A DNA stretch of 64,000 nt from Pseudomonas baetica (GTDB lineage Bacteria; Pseudomonadota; Gammaproteobacteria; Pseudomonadales; Pseudomonadaceae), in contig NZ_JAIHLQ010000004.1 of NCBI RefSeq assembly GCF_019733355.1, positions 124,001 through 188,000 on the forward strand. Reading direction: 5' to 3'. The position numbers were made by a program, and so were the translations under genes. Numbering within the stretch: position 1 is the first letter of the stretch; every line of letters begins with the position of its first letter. A model generated the notes under the pieces. The model was not told the DNA's origin. It saw only the letters and a program-made list of their open reading frames with translations, and ran no database searches. Below, in pieces: positions 27,342 through 35,974 of the stretch.

Positions 27342-28289
27342 TCACAATTGCCCGTCGTTCAACGGGTGCAAACTGCGAAAAATCCCCGCCTCCTCCACCA
27401 GCCAATCATGCACTGCACGCACGCCCGGATGGCTCAACGCCCCCGGCGCATACAGCAACATGTAACGTTTGTGATTGGGCACCGACAGCCCGAACGGCAC
27501 CATCAACGTGCCCCGCTCCAGCTCATCGTTGAGCAGCGTGCGCCGGGCAATTGCCACCCCCATACCGGCGATAGCCGCTTCGATGGTCAGGTGGTTGCGA
27601 TTGAAGGTATGCCCTCGTCGCACGTCCGCCCCCTCGAAGCCGATCGCGTTCAAATAAAACTCCCATTCCGCATATTCATAACTGCCGCGCCAGGCGGTGA
27701 TGTCGTGCAGCAATGGAAAATGCACCAGATCCGCCGGCCCATGCAGCGGCGGACGCCCGCGCAGCAGGCTCGGCGCGCACACCGGGAAAATCTGCTCATC
27801 GAGCAAGGCTGTGGATAACAATCCCGGGTAACTGCCGTCGTTCAGATCGATCGCCAGATCGAAATCGCCCTCGTGCAGCGGCACACTGCTGTCCTCAGCC
27901 ACCAGACGCAACTGGATGTCCGGGTATCGTTGCTGCAGCCGAGGTAGGCGCGGCGTCAGCCATTTGCTGAGGAACGACGGAATCGAACGCAGCCGCAAAA
28001 CCCCACTGATCATCCCCGCATCCAGGCGCCGCAATTCGGCATCGATGCTGCCGTAGGCCTCGTTGACCGTCATCGCCAACCGCTGCCCTTCCGCGCTCAG
28101 TTCCACCCCTCGCGCACGACGATGAAACAGGCGAAAACCAAGACGCTCCTCCAGTTGACGAATTTGCTGGCTGACCGCCCCCGGCGTGATGTGCAGTTCT
28201 TCTGCACAGCGGGTGAAGGACAGGTGCCGCGCGGCACAGGAAAACACCTGCAGCCAGACGTAAGTCTGGGCATGCAATTGACGACTCAT
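27342..28289 (-). CDS. LysR-family regulator (GcvA/DsdC-like), divergent from L-serine dehydratase
   Basis: 315 residues. The helix-turn-helix is SFTRCAEELHITPGAVSQQI with RQLEERLGFRLFHRRARGVE, the GcvA/AmpR-type start. The effector domain spans about residues 95-300. It is divergent from sdaA with a 135-base shared promoter, which suggests control of serine breakdown in response to an amino acid. That link is inference. Confidence 0.88.
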   Translation of the reverse strand: MSRQLHAQTYVWLQVFSCAARHLSFTRCAEELHITPGAVSQQIRQLEERLGFRLFHRRARGVELSAEGQRLAMTVNEAYGSIDAELRRLDAGMISGVLRLRSIPSFLSKWLTPRLPRLQQRYPDIQLRLVAEDSSVPLHEGDFDLAIDLNDGSYPGLLSTALLDEQIFPVCAPSLLRGRPPLHGPADLVHFPLLHDITAWRGSYEYAEWEFYLNAIGFEGADVRRGHTFNRNHLTIEAAIAGMGVAIARRTLLNDELERGTLMVPFGLSVPNHKRYMLLYAPGALSHPGVRAVHDWLVEEAGIFRSLHPLNDGQL

Positions 28290-28424
28290 CGTTTAGTCCT
28301 GCTAAAGGCTGTCTTAGGAAATTTCGTTGGTCACACAAGACCGAGGTAGGCAGTATCGCCGACCTTGCGCTTGGCCTACAAAAAATGGCGGCGATTCCTA
28401 CAGCATTGCTTGTAAGGCTTTAGC

Positions 28425-29801
28425 ATGGCTATCAGTGTTTTCGATCTATTCAAAGTCGGCATCGGTCCGTCCAGTTCCCACACCGTCGGCCCGATGCGCG
28501 CTGCTGCAACCTTCACTCAAGCGCTGATCGACGAGCATTTGCTCAACGATGTGCAACGCGTGGAAATCCGCTTGTATGGTTCGTTGTCCGCCACAGGCGT
28601 CGGCCACGCCACCGACCGCGCCACGATCATGGGCCTGATGGGCGAGTGGCCGGACAGCATTGATCCGGCGACCATCGACCCACGCATCCAGCAACTGCGC
28701 GAGACCGGCCAACTGTCCCTCGCCGGACAGCGGTCAATTGCCTTCAACTGGCAACGCGATCTCCTGCTGCTCGACGAGAGCCTGCCCTACCATCCCAACG
28801 CCATGTCCCTGACAGCCTTTGGCGAAAGCGCTGCACTGTTTACGCAAACGTACTACTCGGTCGGTGGCGGTTTCATCATCGAAGCGGCAGAAGCCGAATC
28901 CGGCGTGGCGCCGGCCAGCGACGTGGTATTGCCGTACGACTTTTCCAGCGCCGCCGAACTGTTGTCGCTGTGCAAGCAGCACAAGCTGCGGGTTTGCGAG
29001 CTGATGATGGCCAATGAACGGGCCTGGCGCAGCGACACCGAAATTCGGCAGGGTCTGCTGCACATCTGGTCGGTGATGCGCGAGTGCGTCGAACAAGGCC
29101 TGCGCCACGAAGGCCTGTTGCCCGGCGGTCTCAATGTGCCGCGCCGCGCGGCAAAACTGCACCGTAGTCTGCTGGAAATCGGCAAACCGAATGTCATCAG
29201 CTCGACGCTGTCGGCGATGGAGTGGGTCAACCTATTCGCCCTCGCCGTCAACGAAGAAAACGCTGCGGGCGGGCGCATGGTCACCGCACCGACCAACGGC
29301 GCCGCCGGGATCATTCCTGCGGTTCTGCACTACTACATGAAATTCAATCCGGACGCGTCCGACGATGACGTCGTCGTTTTCTTCCTGAGCGCCGCCGCTG
29401 TCGGCATTCTGTGTAAGAAAAACGCCTCGATTTCCGGCGCCGAAGTCGGCTGTCAGGGCGAGGTCGGTTCCGCCTGCGCGATGGCCGCTGCCGGCCTGGC
29501 CGACGTGCTCGGCGCCACCCCGGAGCAACTGGAGAACGCCGCCGAGATCGGCCTCGAACACAACCTGGGCCTGACCTGCGATCCGGTCGGCGGGCTGGTG
29601 CAAGTGCCCTGTATCGAGCGCAACGCCATCGCCGCAGTGAAGGCGATCAACGCCACGCAAATGGCCCTGCGCGGTGACGGCAACCACTTCATTTCCCTCG
29701 ACCGGGTGATCCGCACCATGCGCGATACCGGCGCCGACATGCACGACAAATACAAAGAGACTTCACGGGGCGGCCTGGCGGTGAACTGGGTGGAATGCTG
29801 A
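28425..29801 (+). CDS. sdaA: L-serine ammonia-lyase (iron-sulfur type)
   Basis: 458 residues. The one-chain L-serine dehydratase: beta domain at the N-terminus ([25 protein letters not shown]) and catalytic alpha domain after about residue 170 ([21 protein letters not shown]). The cluster-binding cysteines are in [20 protein letters not shown] and [11 protein letters not shown]. It converts L-serine to pyruvate and ammonia in the cytosol using an oxygen-labile [4Fe-4S] cluster. A terminator follows 63 bases after the stop. Confidence 0.93.
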   Translation: MAISVFDLFKVGIGPSSSHTVGPMRAAATFTQALIDEHLLNDVQRVEIRLYGSLSATGVGHATDRATIMGLMGEWPDSIDPATIDPRIQQLRETGQLSLAGQRSIAFNWQRDLLLLDESLPYHPNAMSLTAFGESAALFTQTYYSVGGGFIIEAAEAESGVAPASDVVLPYDFSSAAELLSLCKQHKLRVCELMMANERAWRSDTEIRQGLLHIWSVMRECVEQGLRHEGLLPGGLNVPRRAAKLHRSLLEIGKPNVISSTLSAMEWVNLFALAVNEENAAGGRMVTAPTNGAAGIIPAVLHYYMKFNPDASDDDVVVFFLSAAAVGILCKKNASISGAEVGCQGEVGSACAMAAAGLADVLGATPEQLENAAEIGLEHNLGLTCDPVGGLVQVPCIERNAIAAVKAINATQMALRGDGNHFISLDRVIRTMRDTGADMHDKYKETSRGGLAVNWVEC

Positions 29802-29863
29802 TCAGCCTGATTGCACTGTCAGCGATCATCGACGCGTTCCTGCCCTGAAACAGGACGCAAATG

Positions 29864-29896
29864 AACAAGGCGAGCCAGTGGCTCGCCTTGTTTTTG
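29864..29896 (+). terminator. Terminator after sdaA
   Basis: AACAAGGCGAGCC pairs with GGCTCGCCTTGTT around AGT, followed by further T residues. Confidence 0.92.
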
Positions 29897-30059
29897 TCCG
29901 TGTTCATTGTTCGACAATTATTCCGGCATAGCCCTTGCTACAGCACTTGCATAAAGCGATATGGCGATATGGCCACGGAATGGCCGGTGGTCTGGATGGG
30001 CGAACCAACCCGATCGCGGCCGGTCAACAACTGCACGTTCAATCAGGCGGTGACGCATC

Positions 30060-30377
30060 ATGGACAATCCTTTTCAGATCATTACCGATGCCTTCGCGCC
30101 GGACTATCAGATCAACCTGAGCATTCAGGGCCTGGACGGCAGCATTATGCTGACCCTGTCCAACAGCGGCCGCATCGTGGCCAAACGCATGATCAGCACC
30201 GAACAGCGCAACGACCCCAAACGCCTCAAGCGTCTGGTGCAAAGCATCCAATTCGGCATCGCCATCGAACAAGGCCACAGTGCCATGGCGATCCTTGAAG
30301 CGATGACCAGCGGCGACGGCCTGACCCCGCCACCGCAGCGAATCAGCGGTGAGCCTCGGCAGGCTGCCGGGCTTTAA
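30060..30377 (+). CDS. Small DUF3509-type protein
   Basis: 105 residues, ATG at 30060. The text (DNPFQIITDAFAPDYQINLS, MLTLSNSGRIVAKRMIS, RLVQSIQFGIAIEQGHSAMA) fits the small Pseudomonas family annotated DUF3509 as I recall it. There is no known role or catalytic motif. Its stop overlaps the 3' end of the split psiE gene on the other strand by 4 bases, so the two are convergent. Confidence 0.72.
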   Translation: MDNPFQIITDAFAPDYQINLSIQGLDGSIMLTLSNSGRIVAKRMISTEQRNDPKRLKRLVQSIQFGIAIEQGHSAMAILEAMTSGDGLTPPPQRISGEPRQAAGL

Positions 30378-30639
30378 AGCTCGCCCTTCTCGATCTCAGG
30401 GTGTTCACCGGAACCTGCTCCGAGCTTGCGTTGCGGCTTGTCGATTTTCACCGAAGGAAATTGCGACGAGGCGTAACGCACCACCAGAATCGAAAACGCC
30501 AGCAGCAGAATCCCGCCGCACAGGTAGATGATGCCCATGTCCGGCGGGTTGTGGTGCGAGACGTTGGAGATCAGCAGACGGGTCAGCGCGGTGATAGCCA
30601 CATAGATCAGGAAGCGCACTGGCATGTGGTTGGTCTTGA
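30374..30639 (-). pseudogene. psiE: psiE, C-terminal part, cut off by the island
   Basis: The frame codes for the second half of a PsiE membrane protein (KTNHMPVRFLIYVAITALTR, then CGGILLLAFSILVVRYASS). Its first half lies 4.4 kb away at 35039-35288. Beyond the direct repeat at 30625-30639 the frame runs only a few codons into island sequence. A TTG near 30655 could start a short fragment, but this is probably chance. PsiE is a phosphate-starvation-inducible membrane protein of unknown function. Confidence 0.88.
30625..30639 (+). repeat. Left 15-bp direct repeat of the psiE island
   Basis: TGTGGTTGGTCTTGA, identical to 35039-35053. It is the psiE sequence coding for Lys-Thr-Asn-His on the minus strand. 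It marks the left insertion edge. Confidence 0.9.
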
Positions 30640-30698
30640 CTGAAGCCGAGCCCAATCACTCAAAATTTCGTGAAAACCCAAGCCACATTGTCGGCCAA

Positions 30699-30726
30699 TT
30701 GACATTCGTCTGCTTCGACCTATCAT
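30699..30726 (+). promoter_or_regulatory. Sigma-70 promoter of the first island operon
   Basis: TTGACA (30699-30704), 16-base spacer, TATCAT (30721-30726). The -35 box is perfect. It lies 77 bases before the first island gene and just inside the left edge. Confidence 0.7.
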
Positions 30727-30802
30727 GGCTCAAGGCCATTAAAATATGCATTTCGCTAAATTTGCATTTGGGTTTAATTCATTCTTGTTTAGAGAGAAAC
30801 GG

Positions 30803-31999
30803 ATGTCATTTATTAAAAAAGATACAAACTATGGGTACTTAAATTTTTTTGAAATCACAGAAAGCGGTCTTTATAAAATTCAGAAAAAAACTCAAGGTGA
30901 AATAAAATCCGAAAGCTTTGGACTAGATACATCATCGGTCCTAAAAAGCATCAAAGACTGGGTTAACTCTAGACGTTTTAAGGAAACTTCACCTTGGGCT
31001 GAACATGGCGAGTCTGGTGACGCATCAGTAATGTGTTACTGCCGAGAAATTCATGAATTCGATAATGGCGATTTTCTTTTAACGCTATGGAAACATGACC
31101 CTAGTGATTCCAAGAGTTATCGGGGACTTCGATTAAATGAACAAGGAGAACCTATCGGATACATCAGTAACAACTCCATGGATACTGGGGATGATGTTGT
31201 CTGGGGGCATCCTTGTTACTACTGGATAATACCCAATTCAAATTTAGTAATTTCAGTAAAATTCGAAGACTCGAAATGCGACTCAGACCTAATGCAAAAA
31301 TGGATTAACTACTGCGTAAGATATCGATTAAAAATAGCTAACCACAACAAACGTCAACCCGGCGAATCTGCGACAACCATTTATTTCAGCTCAAAAGACG
31401 CTCCAGAAGATTATAGCTTGCTATATAGATTTTCAAAAAAGATAAAAGAATTCAAGACAAGCGAAGCGTATCTGAAGAAAATTTGTGAAACAACCAAGCA
31501 CGTACTTCTCAGAAATGAGGTTATTGTCAGCTCACAACCGGCCCAACAGGAGTCTCAAAAAACTCACAAATCAATGCTAACGTTGGATAAAGCAAATAGC
31601 GAAATTTTCGACTTTATCCAGAATATTATGGGGCGGTTTTTCGGACCAGAACTCTCTGACGAAGATGGCGATGATGGAAAAAGAAGAGTTGAAGTAAAGC
31701 TAGAGGCCACACCTACATATGAGCAAATGCAAGACTTCATGAAGTACTCTTCCGACTTCACGGAAGATGGTTGGGCTGACGTAATATTCATTGATGAAAA
31801 CGACAACAAGACGTCCATAAAAAAACATAGGCTAGTCGAGCGAATCATGCTTCCTAAAAGCGGCGAAACCTATTCTGCAACTCAGCTATACAGCACCATA
31901 GCTGGTAACCGTTCAAATTATCTGGAAGTAATATCTCGCATCAACGAGAAGCCGTCAACAATCGAAGAAACCGAACTGTCAGATATAGCGATAGCCTAA
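30803..31999 (+). CDS. Island soluble protein, unknown; first gene of a two-gene set
   Basis: 398 residues from ATG 30803 (MSFIKKDTNYGYLNFFEI), which has AGAGAGAAA just upstream; an ATG 19 codons earlier lacks a ribosome site. I do not recognise the family. The protein is soluble and charged. The first 230 residues look like a mixed alpha/beta domain (YGYLNFFEITESGLY, GDFLLTLWKHDPSD). An acidic linker (PELSDEDGDDGKR) follows, then a C-terminal beta-rich part (RRVEVKLEATPTYEQMQDFM, GWADVIFIDENDNKTSIKKH). The stop shares one base with the next start (TAATG), so the two are tightly coupled. A soluble sensor paired with a membrane effector is a common plan in phage defence (for example RexA/RexB or Kiwa). 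That role is inference only. Confidence 0.75.
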   Translation: MSFIKKDTNYGYLNFFEITESGLYKIQKKTQGEIKSESFGLDTSSVLKSIKDWVNSRRFKETSPWAEHGESGDASVMCYCREIHEFDNGDFLLTLWKHDPSDSKSYRGLRLNEQGEPIGYISNNSMDTGDDVVWGHPCYYWIIPNSNLVISVKFEDSKCDSDLMQKWINYCVRYRLKIANHNKRQPGESATTIYFSSKDAPEDYSLLYRFSKKIKEFKTSEAYLKKICETTKHVLLRNEVIVSSQPAQQESQKTHKSMLTLDKANSEIFDFIQNIMGRFFGPELSDEDGDDGKRRVEVKLEATPTYEQMQDFMKYSSDFTEDGWADVIFIDENDNKTSIKKHRLVERIMLPKSGETYSATQLYSTIAGNRSNYLEVISRINEKPSTIEETELSDIAIA

Positions 32000-32490
32000 T
32001 GGTTATAATATTACTTTGCATTTTACCATCCATTGCATCAATATTTTTTGGATGGCATCTCAAAGCTGAAACAATACCAGCTACTCTAGGCCTACTAGTG
32101 GGCGTGTCAGGAGCTGTATTCACCATAATGAGTATTTGGATTGCCTTTCTATATCCTAATGTCCTGAGAGTATTAAAAGGCGAAAATCTTGTTAATGCGG
32201 ATTTCAGTTCTAGTGGTGGCGACACCACAAGACTGAAAATTATTGTAGGGGTGATCATTCAATCCGCCTTATCTATGGCATTCGCTCTTTTAGGAATGTT
32301 ATTTGTGAGTTTCTATGATGGGTTCGGCTTAAAAACTCAAGAACTCTCTCTAGCTGCGATGCAATTTCTGATTGTATTTTTTAGCGGACTACAAATATCT
32401 GCAATACTGAGCGTAATTCATATCAACTCCACCCTTATAAAAAATCTCGAAGGAAAAAACAAAGCTAGAGCACGCGACTGGGACACTTAG
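31999..32490 (+). CDS. Island small membrane protein, putative effector partner
   Basis: 163 residues with four hydrophobic helices (about 1-18, 27-52, 80-105 and 119-140). No other domain is visible. The loop between helices 2 and 3 (PNVLRVLKGENLVNADFSSSGG) is the longest soluble part. I do not recognise the family. Translation is coupled to the 398-residue protein. By analogy with RexB or KwaA it could act as a membrane effector, but nothing in the sequence proves this. Confidence 0.75.
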   Translation: MVIILLCILPSIASIFFGWHLKAETIPATLGLLVGVSGAVFTIMSIWIAFLYPNVLRVLKGENLVNADFSSSGGDTTRLKIIVGVIIQSALSMAFALLGMLFVSFYDGFGLKTQELSLAAMQFLIVFFSGLQISAILSVIHINSTLIKNLEGKNKARARDWDT

Positions 32491-32895
32491 TTTACAAGCA
32501 ACCTAACGCCCTGCTATATCCGCGTAAGTCTGGAAGTAGCGGGGCTGAACACTTATATATTTGGCACACGCAATATTTGAAAAGCAAACACAACAGGCTC
32601 ATGTAAAAATGTCAGCAATTTATAAAAAACAATGACGCCATTGCTTAGTACCAATCTCCCCACATTTCAACTCATCAACTTATAATATGGAAAGTGCAAA
32701 AATCTCGACCAAACACGCTCACTCACTGAAACGTGAGGCTTCAAGCGATTTCCTCTCTGGATTTTAAATTAACATGCGACGGGTACTTTCAAAAATGGAA
32801 AAACTTAGAATTTAAGTCTATCGCCCACTTCAAACCCAATCTAAAAGCATGCTATAAACATCTTACGACAAAATTGGTACAGAGGTATCGCTAGC
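32491..32895. other. AT-rich non-coding gap in the island
   Basis: 405 bases without a supported gene. A TATAAT at 32681-32686 could be a -10 box, but no good -35 precedes it. Two weak hairpins are visible (CAATG/CATTG near 32627 and CTCAC/GTGAG near 32725). It probably holds the promoter and leader of the DUF488 gene. Confidence 0.5.
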
Positions 32896-33453
32896 ATGGG
32901 AAACTTTGCAATCTATAGCATCGGTCATGGGGGCAGAAGCATAGAAGAATTGATATCCCTCCTCAAAGACAATGAAATATCTTATGTCATTGACGTTCGG
33001 ACAAAACCGAGATCAAGATTTCACCCTCAGTACAACAAAGAAAGACTAGATAATCACTTAAAAGCTGAAAATATACGCTATGTTTTCATGGGCGAAAATT
33101 TGGGCGGCCTTCCCAAAGATGAATCCTGCTATGACACGGATGGACATGTAAACTATGAAAAAACAAAACAGCAAGATTTTTTCAAAGAAGGCATAGCTCG
33201 AATTAAAACTGCTTACGAAAAAAAAATACGTATCGCATGTATGTGCAGTGAAATAGACCCTTGCGACTGTCATCGAAGTAAATTAATTGGCGAAGTACTA
33301 AAAGACATTGATATACCTATGATCCACATAGGCAAACATGGAGAACTGGAAGATCAGAGAAGCGTTATCAATAGAGCAATTAGCAATAGCTCGTCACATG
33401 ACTTATTTTCAAATGAGAAGGCCCCACTGCGTTCAAGAAAACCATACCGATAA
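32896..33453 (+). CDS. DUF488 family protein
   Basis: 185 residues. The start YSIGHGGRSIEELISLLKDN and the run IDVRTKPRSRFHPQYNKERL are the DUF488 signature. The C-terminal Cys cluster is ACMCSEIDPCDCHRSKLIGE, also typical. The family is thought to act in nucleic-acid or stress-linked processes, but its reaction is not known to me. The stop overlaps the Shine-Dalgarno of the following dual-OB-like gene, so they form an operon. I recall DUF488 and dual-OB genes being paired in accessory, defence-like loci; I could not verify that here. Confidence 0.88.
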   Translation: MGNFAIYSIGHGGRSIEELISLLKDNEISYVIDVRTKPRSRFHPQYNKERLDNHLKAENIRYVFMGENLGGLPKDESCYDTDGHVNYEKTKQQDFFKEGIARIKTAYEKKIRIACMCSEIDPCDCHRSKLIGEVLKDIDIPMIHIGKHGELEDQRSVINRAISNSSSHDLFSNEKAPLRSRKPYR

Positions 33454-33464
33454 GGAGAATAGTT

Positions 33465-34082
33465 TTGGTTATTGAGTCCGATGTTGTAATTTTATCAAAA
33501 ACAAGGATGTCTGGCTCCAATGTTTGCGTAGGTGGATACGACACTTCAAAACATCGGATGATAAGGCTACTTGACTCGCACGCTAAATCACTAAACGCTA
33601 ACTATCCGTATGAAGTTGGCCAAGCATATAGAATAAATTACCAAACCCGCTACATAATTAGCCCTCCACACACAGAGGATGTCGCAGTATACAATTATCA
33701 GTTCATCGATTGGTGTAATATAGATTACTTCAACCAGCTAACGCTCTCCCTCTCATTAAAAAATGTTAGCCTCAGTGATTTATTTGATGGAAACCTTAAC
33801 TGGGAAAACGATAGCGGCTACATAAGTGAAGAGAAAAATGTCAATTACAGTGTTCAAATTGCAACATTAAATAACAATCTAAAAAAAGAGAACGATTACT
33901 TCGTAGACAGTACAAATATCTTCAGCAGAAAACGCGTTAAATATGTGGGATTTAAAAACATAAACGAAATGCCAGACACAATACCGGCGGGAACTAAAAT
34001 CCGCTTTTCCTTAGCAAGAATGTGGGACAAAAATAACGACGGAAACAGAAGATCATATCTACAGCTTTCCGGCATATATTAA
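33465..34082 (+). CDS. Dual-OB-domain-like protein, partner of DUF488
   Basis: 205 residues with a TTG start at 33465 behind AAGGAG (33452-33457, 7-base spacing). The pattern (VVILSKTRMSGSNVCVGGYD, IRLLDSHAKS, VGQAYRINYQTRYIISPPHTED, GTKIRFSLARMWDKN, YLQLSGIY) matches what I remember as the dual OB-domain family: two small beta barrels likely to bind nucleic acid or nucleotides. No catalytic residues are obvious. It follows DUF488 by 11 bases. Confidence 0.7.
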   Translation: MVIESDVVILSKTRMSGSNVCVGGYDTSKHRMIRLLDSHAKSLNANYPYEVGQAYRINYQTRYIISPPHTEDVAVYNYQFIDWCNIDYFNQLTLSLSLKNVSLSDLFDGNLNWENDSGYISEEKNVNYSVQIATLNNNLKKENDYFVDSTNIFSRKRVKYVGFKNINEMPDTIPAGTKIRFSLARMWDKNNDGNRRSYLQLSGIY

Positions 34083-34459
34083 AATGGTTACTTAACCTCA
34101 CCTTGAATTAAAAAAAACATCAACCCGTTTTCACTTGTGAAAAATATCATAAACAAAAAAATATACACCGGCGACACAATTTTAAGTGCTAGGGGACAGG
34201 CTAACCTCCCCTAGCTCTCAAAGATCAATCTTCAATCACATTCAACACAAACCCTAGCATCACAAAACTTCAAAATAATCCAAAAACCACAATTAAAATA
34301 CCACCTAAAAGTACAACTTCGCCTCAAGAAACCACTGGCAAAAAAAACACTAATTTAATATTACACTAATAATAAAATATTATTTTTACTCACAAAACCC
34401 TCTGCTTTCAAAACCACAAAAAAACAGAACATATTGCATTCAAGCAGCTAGTCTCTAGC
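34083..34459. other. AT-rich non-coding gap with one strong hairpin
   Basis: 377 bases. The only clear structure is a perfect 9-bp stem, GCTAGGGGA (34188-34196) with TCCCCTAGC (34207-34215), around a 10-base loop. It lies 105 bases after the dual-OB-like gene and could end that transcript, but no T-run follows. Otherwise I see nothing. Confidence 0.55.
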
Positions 34460-34924
34460 TTAAGTTATCTCTTTCCCACTGGCGTCAATAGATTTCGTCG
34501 AAGGGTATTTATAGGATGCGAAGCGAACCACAAAAATAGAAAAAGCCAATAGTAGAATCCCACCACATACATACAACAAGCCAGCATCTGGTTCTTTATG
34601 ATGTGATACATCGCCAATCAACAATCTTGTCAAAGCAGTAATAGCAACATAAAGAAGAAACCTGATTGGCATATGATTTGTTTTAAAATAAATACCTACC
34701 ATTGCCCCTAACTCTAGGTAAATGAATAGCAAAAGAATGTCGTCAACGCTGATACTGCCCTCGCCTAGCATCCTAATAAAGGTGACAACTGCAGCGTAGG
34801 CGGTGATCGCTCCAATGCCAAATAAAGCTAGATAGTGGAAGGCCTCAACACACAAATTCCCCAGAGAGTCAGCCGAGCAATGAAGTTTTTTGCGGAGTTT
34901 ATCAGCCCAATTCAGGTTATCCAT
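34460..34924 (-). CDS. psiE: Second, complete PsiE carried by the island
   Basis: 154 residues, full-length for PsiE. Four membrane helices with the conserved FHYLALFGIGAITAYAAVV, DDILLLFIYLELGAMVGIYF and TNHMPIRFLLYVAITALTRL. It is clearly homologous to the split host gene but diverged in protein and much more in DNA. Its codons are AT-rich like the rest of the island, so it came with the island and is not a local duplication. ATG at 34924 follows GGAG (12-base spacing). It lies at the right edge in the same direction as host psiE and may replace the lost function. Confidence 0.9.
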   Translation of the reverse strand: MDNLNWADKLRKKLHCSADSLGNLCVEAFHYLALFGIGAITAYAAVVTFIRMLGEGSISVDDILLLFIYLELGAMVGIYFKTNHMPIRFLLYVAITALTRLLIGDVSHHKEPDAGLLYVCGGILLLAFSIFVVRFASYKYPSTKSIDASGKEIT

Positions 34925-34979
34925 TTTCTACCGCTCCAATCAGATGCAACATCAAGACGAGGAAACGCAAAGCACATAG

Positions 34980-35288
34980 TCAAGCATCCAAAAGCCCGTT
35001 ATGGCTGGTTTTTGATTTTATTTCGAATGTTAGTATCGTGTGGTTGGTCTTGAAGTAAATCCCGACCATCGCGCCCAGTTCCAGATAGATGAACAGCAAC
35101 AGAATGTCATCAATCTTGATATGCCCCTCTTCGAGCATCCCGAGAAACTCCATCACCGCCGCCCACGCCGTCACCGCACCGATGGCGAACAGCGCCAGGT
35201 AGTGGAAAGTTTCGACGAACAAATTGCCCAGGGACTCGGCCAGTTGATGCACGTTTTGCCGCAGTTTCTCGGCCCAGTTGATTTTCAC
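34980..35288 (-). pseudogene. psiE: psiE, N-terminal part, cut off by the island
   Basis: GTG start at 35288 behind AAGGA. Residues 1-83 are host PsiE (WAEKLRQNVHQLAESLGN up to VGIYFKTNH). The frame then enters the island at the direct repeat and adds about 19 unrelated residues before stopping. The missing half is at 30374-30639. The truncated product keeps the first two membrane helices, so it is probably non-functional. Confidence 0.9.
35039..35053 (+). repeat. Right 15-bp direct repeat of the psiE island
   Basis: Identical to 30625-30639. The bases on either side differ between the two copies, so the repeat is exactly 15 bp. Confidence 0.9.
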
Positions 35289-35340
35289 GATGATGTTCCT
35301 TAGCCCGATTCGAGCGGATGATGCGTGTTGGACATGACGT

Positions 35341-35372
35341 TTTTCTGCATGCTTTGGGTTTCATGCAGAAAA
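35341..35372. other. Hairpin in the psiE-yebG intergenic region
   Basis: TTTTCTGCATG (35341-35351) pairs perfectly with CATGCAGAAAA (35362-35372) around a 10-base loop. It lies in the leader of host psiE (minus strand). It could be a regulatory hairpin or operator; there is no T-run for a terminator. Confidence 0.55.
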
Positions 35373-35515
35373 GAGGCCACGCCATCATGGCGAGGTGCCA
35401 CGAAGCGCGCGCCGTGGCGTTTCGTCGCAGTGCCTGCGCAAGGCTGACAAACCCTGAATCCGGTCTACATTGAAAAGCCACTACCCATAGCGCAGGGATT
35501 CGCTTATCCTTTTCG

Positions 35516-35531
35516 CTGTATATGGATACAG
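35516..35531 (+). promoter_or_regulatory. LexA (SOS) box of yebG
   Basis: CTGTATATGGATACAG has the full CTGT-N8-ACAG core of the gamma-proteobacterial SOS box and lies 43 bases before yebG, a known SOS gene in E. coli. Confidence 0.9.
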
Positions 35532-35574
35532 TAGTCGTGAAGACAACTTAACGTGAAGGCATGTGAGGTGGTGA

Positions 35575-35910
35575 ATGGCCGTCGAAGTGGTATACCGCAG
35601 CAGCCGAGATCTGGAGCGCTTGTTCATGGATAAAGCCGAAGCTGACCGTCATGACAAAATGCTCGAACTGGCCGAATATCTGGCCGATGTGTTGCAAAAA
35701 GCCGTTCCGTCCATGACTGAGCAGCAAGTGGAAGAAGCCGGGATCTACATGGCGAAGAACCGCGATGTGTTCGCCCGGGCGTTCAAGAGCCAGCCTGATG
35801 CACTCTCGGAGCTGATCAATGCACCGGCTGAGCCGGTCGAGAAAGCCGAGGCCGAGGAATCTGCCGAAGCGCCCTTGAAACCGGCAAAAGCGGTGAAAGC
35901 TGCGAAGTAA
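35575..35910 (+). CDS. yebG: YebG family DNA-damage-inducible protein
   Basis: 111 residues. The start MAVEVVYRSSRDLERLFMDK and the KAEADRHDKMLELAEYLADV segment are those of YebG. The C-terminal tail is rich in Ala, Glu and Lys and probably disordered. In E. coli the gene is SOS-controlled with a poorly known role. Here a perfect LexA box supports the same control. A terminator follows the stop. Confidence 0.9.
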   Translation: MAVEVVYRSSRDLERLFMDKAEADRHDKMLELAEYLADVLQKAVPSMTEQQVEEAGIYMAKNRDVFARAFKSQPDALSELINAPAEPVEKAEAEESAEAPLKPAKAVKAAK

Positions 35911-35928
35911 TCAATGCCCGAATTGAAT

Positions 35929-35960
35929 AGGCCCTGAGTCGAATGGCTCAGGGCCTTTTT
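35929..35960 (+). terminator. Terminator after yebG
   Basis: AGGCCCTGAG (35929-35938) pairs with CTCAGGGCCT (35947-35956), followed by TTTT. Confidence 0.92.
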
Positions 35961-35974
35961 CATGCCGATGAAAC

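Larger units (their letters stand above)
30640..35053. mobile_element. AT-rich accessory island inserted in psiE
   Basis: About 4.4 kb of clearly AT-rich DNA splits psiE, with a 15-bp direct repeat at the edges. Joining the flanks at the repeat restores one uninterrupted psiE. Contents in order: a two-gene set (30803-32490), a 405-base gap, a DUF488/dual-OB-like pair (32896-34082), a 377-base gap, and a full divergent psiE on the minus strand. The inner edges show no inverted repeats, and no recombinase or transposase is present. So it behaves like an att-site cargo island moved by an outside enzyme or one that has lost its integrase. Codon use (AAA, ATA and AGA rich) differs sharply from both flanks. 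Confidence 0.85.

Noticed and set aside
29861..30298. 145-codon open frame beginning at the sdaA terminator
   Set aside because: It overlaps the terminator hairpin and the DUF3509-type gene in another frame and has no protein-like text.
30640..35038. Search for an integrase, transposase or terminal inverted repeats in the island
   Set aside because: None found in any frame; the island edges are not inverted copies of each other.
34460..35288. Explaining the two psiE genes as a local tandem duplication
   Set aside because: The complete copy has island-like AT-rich codons and is strongly diverged, and the host gene is cleanly split at a 15-bp repeat.
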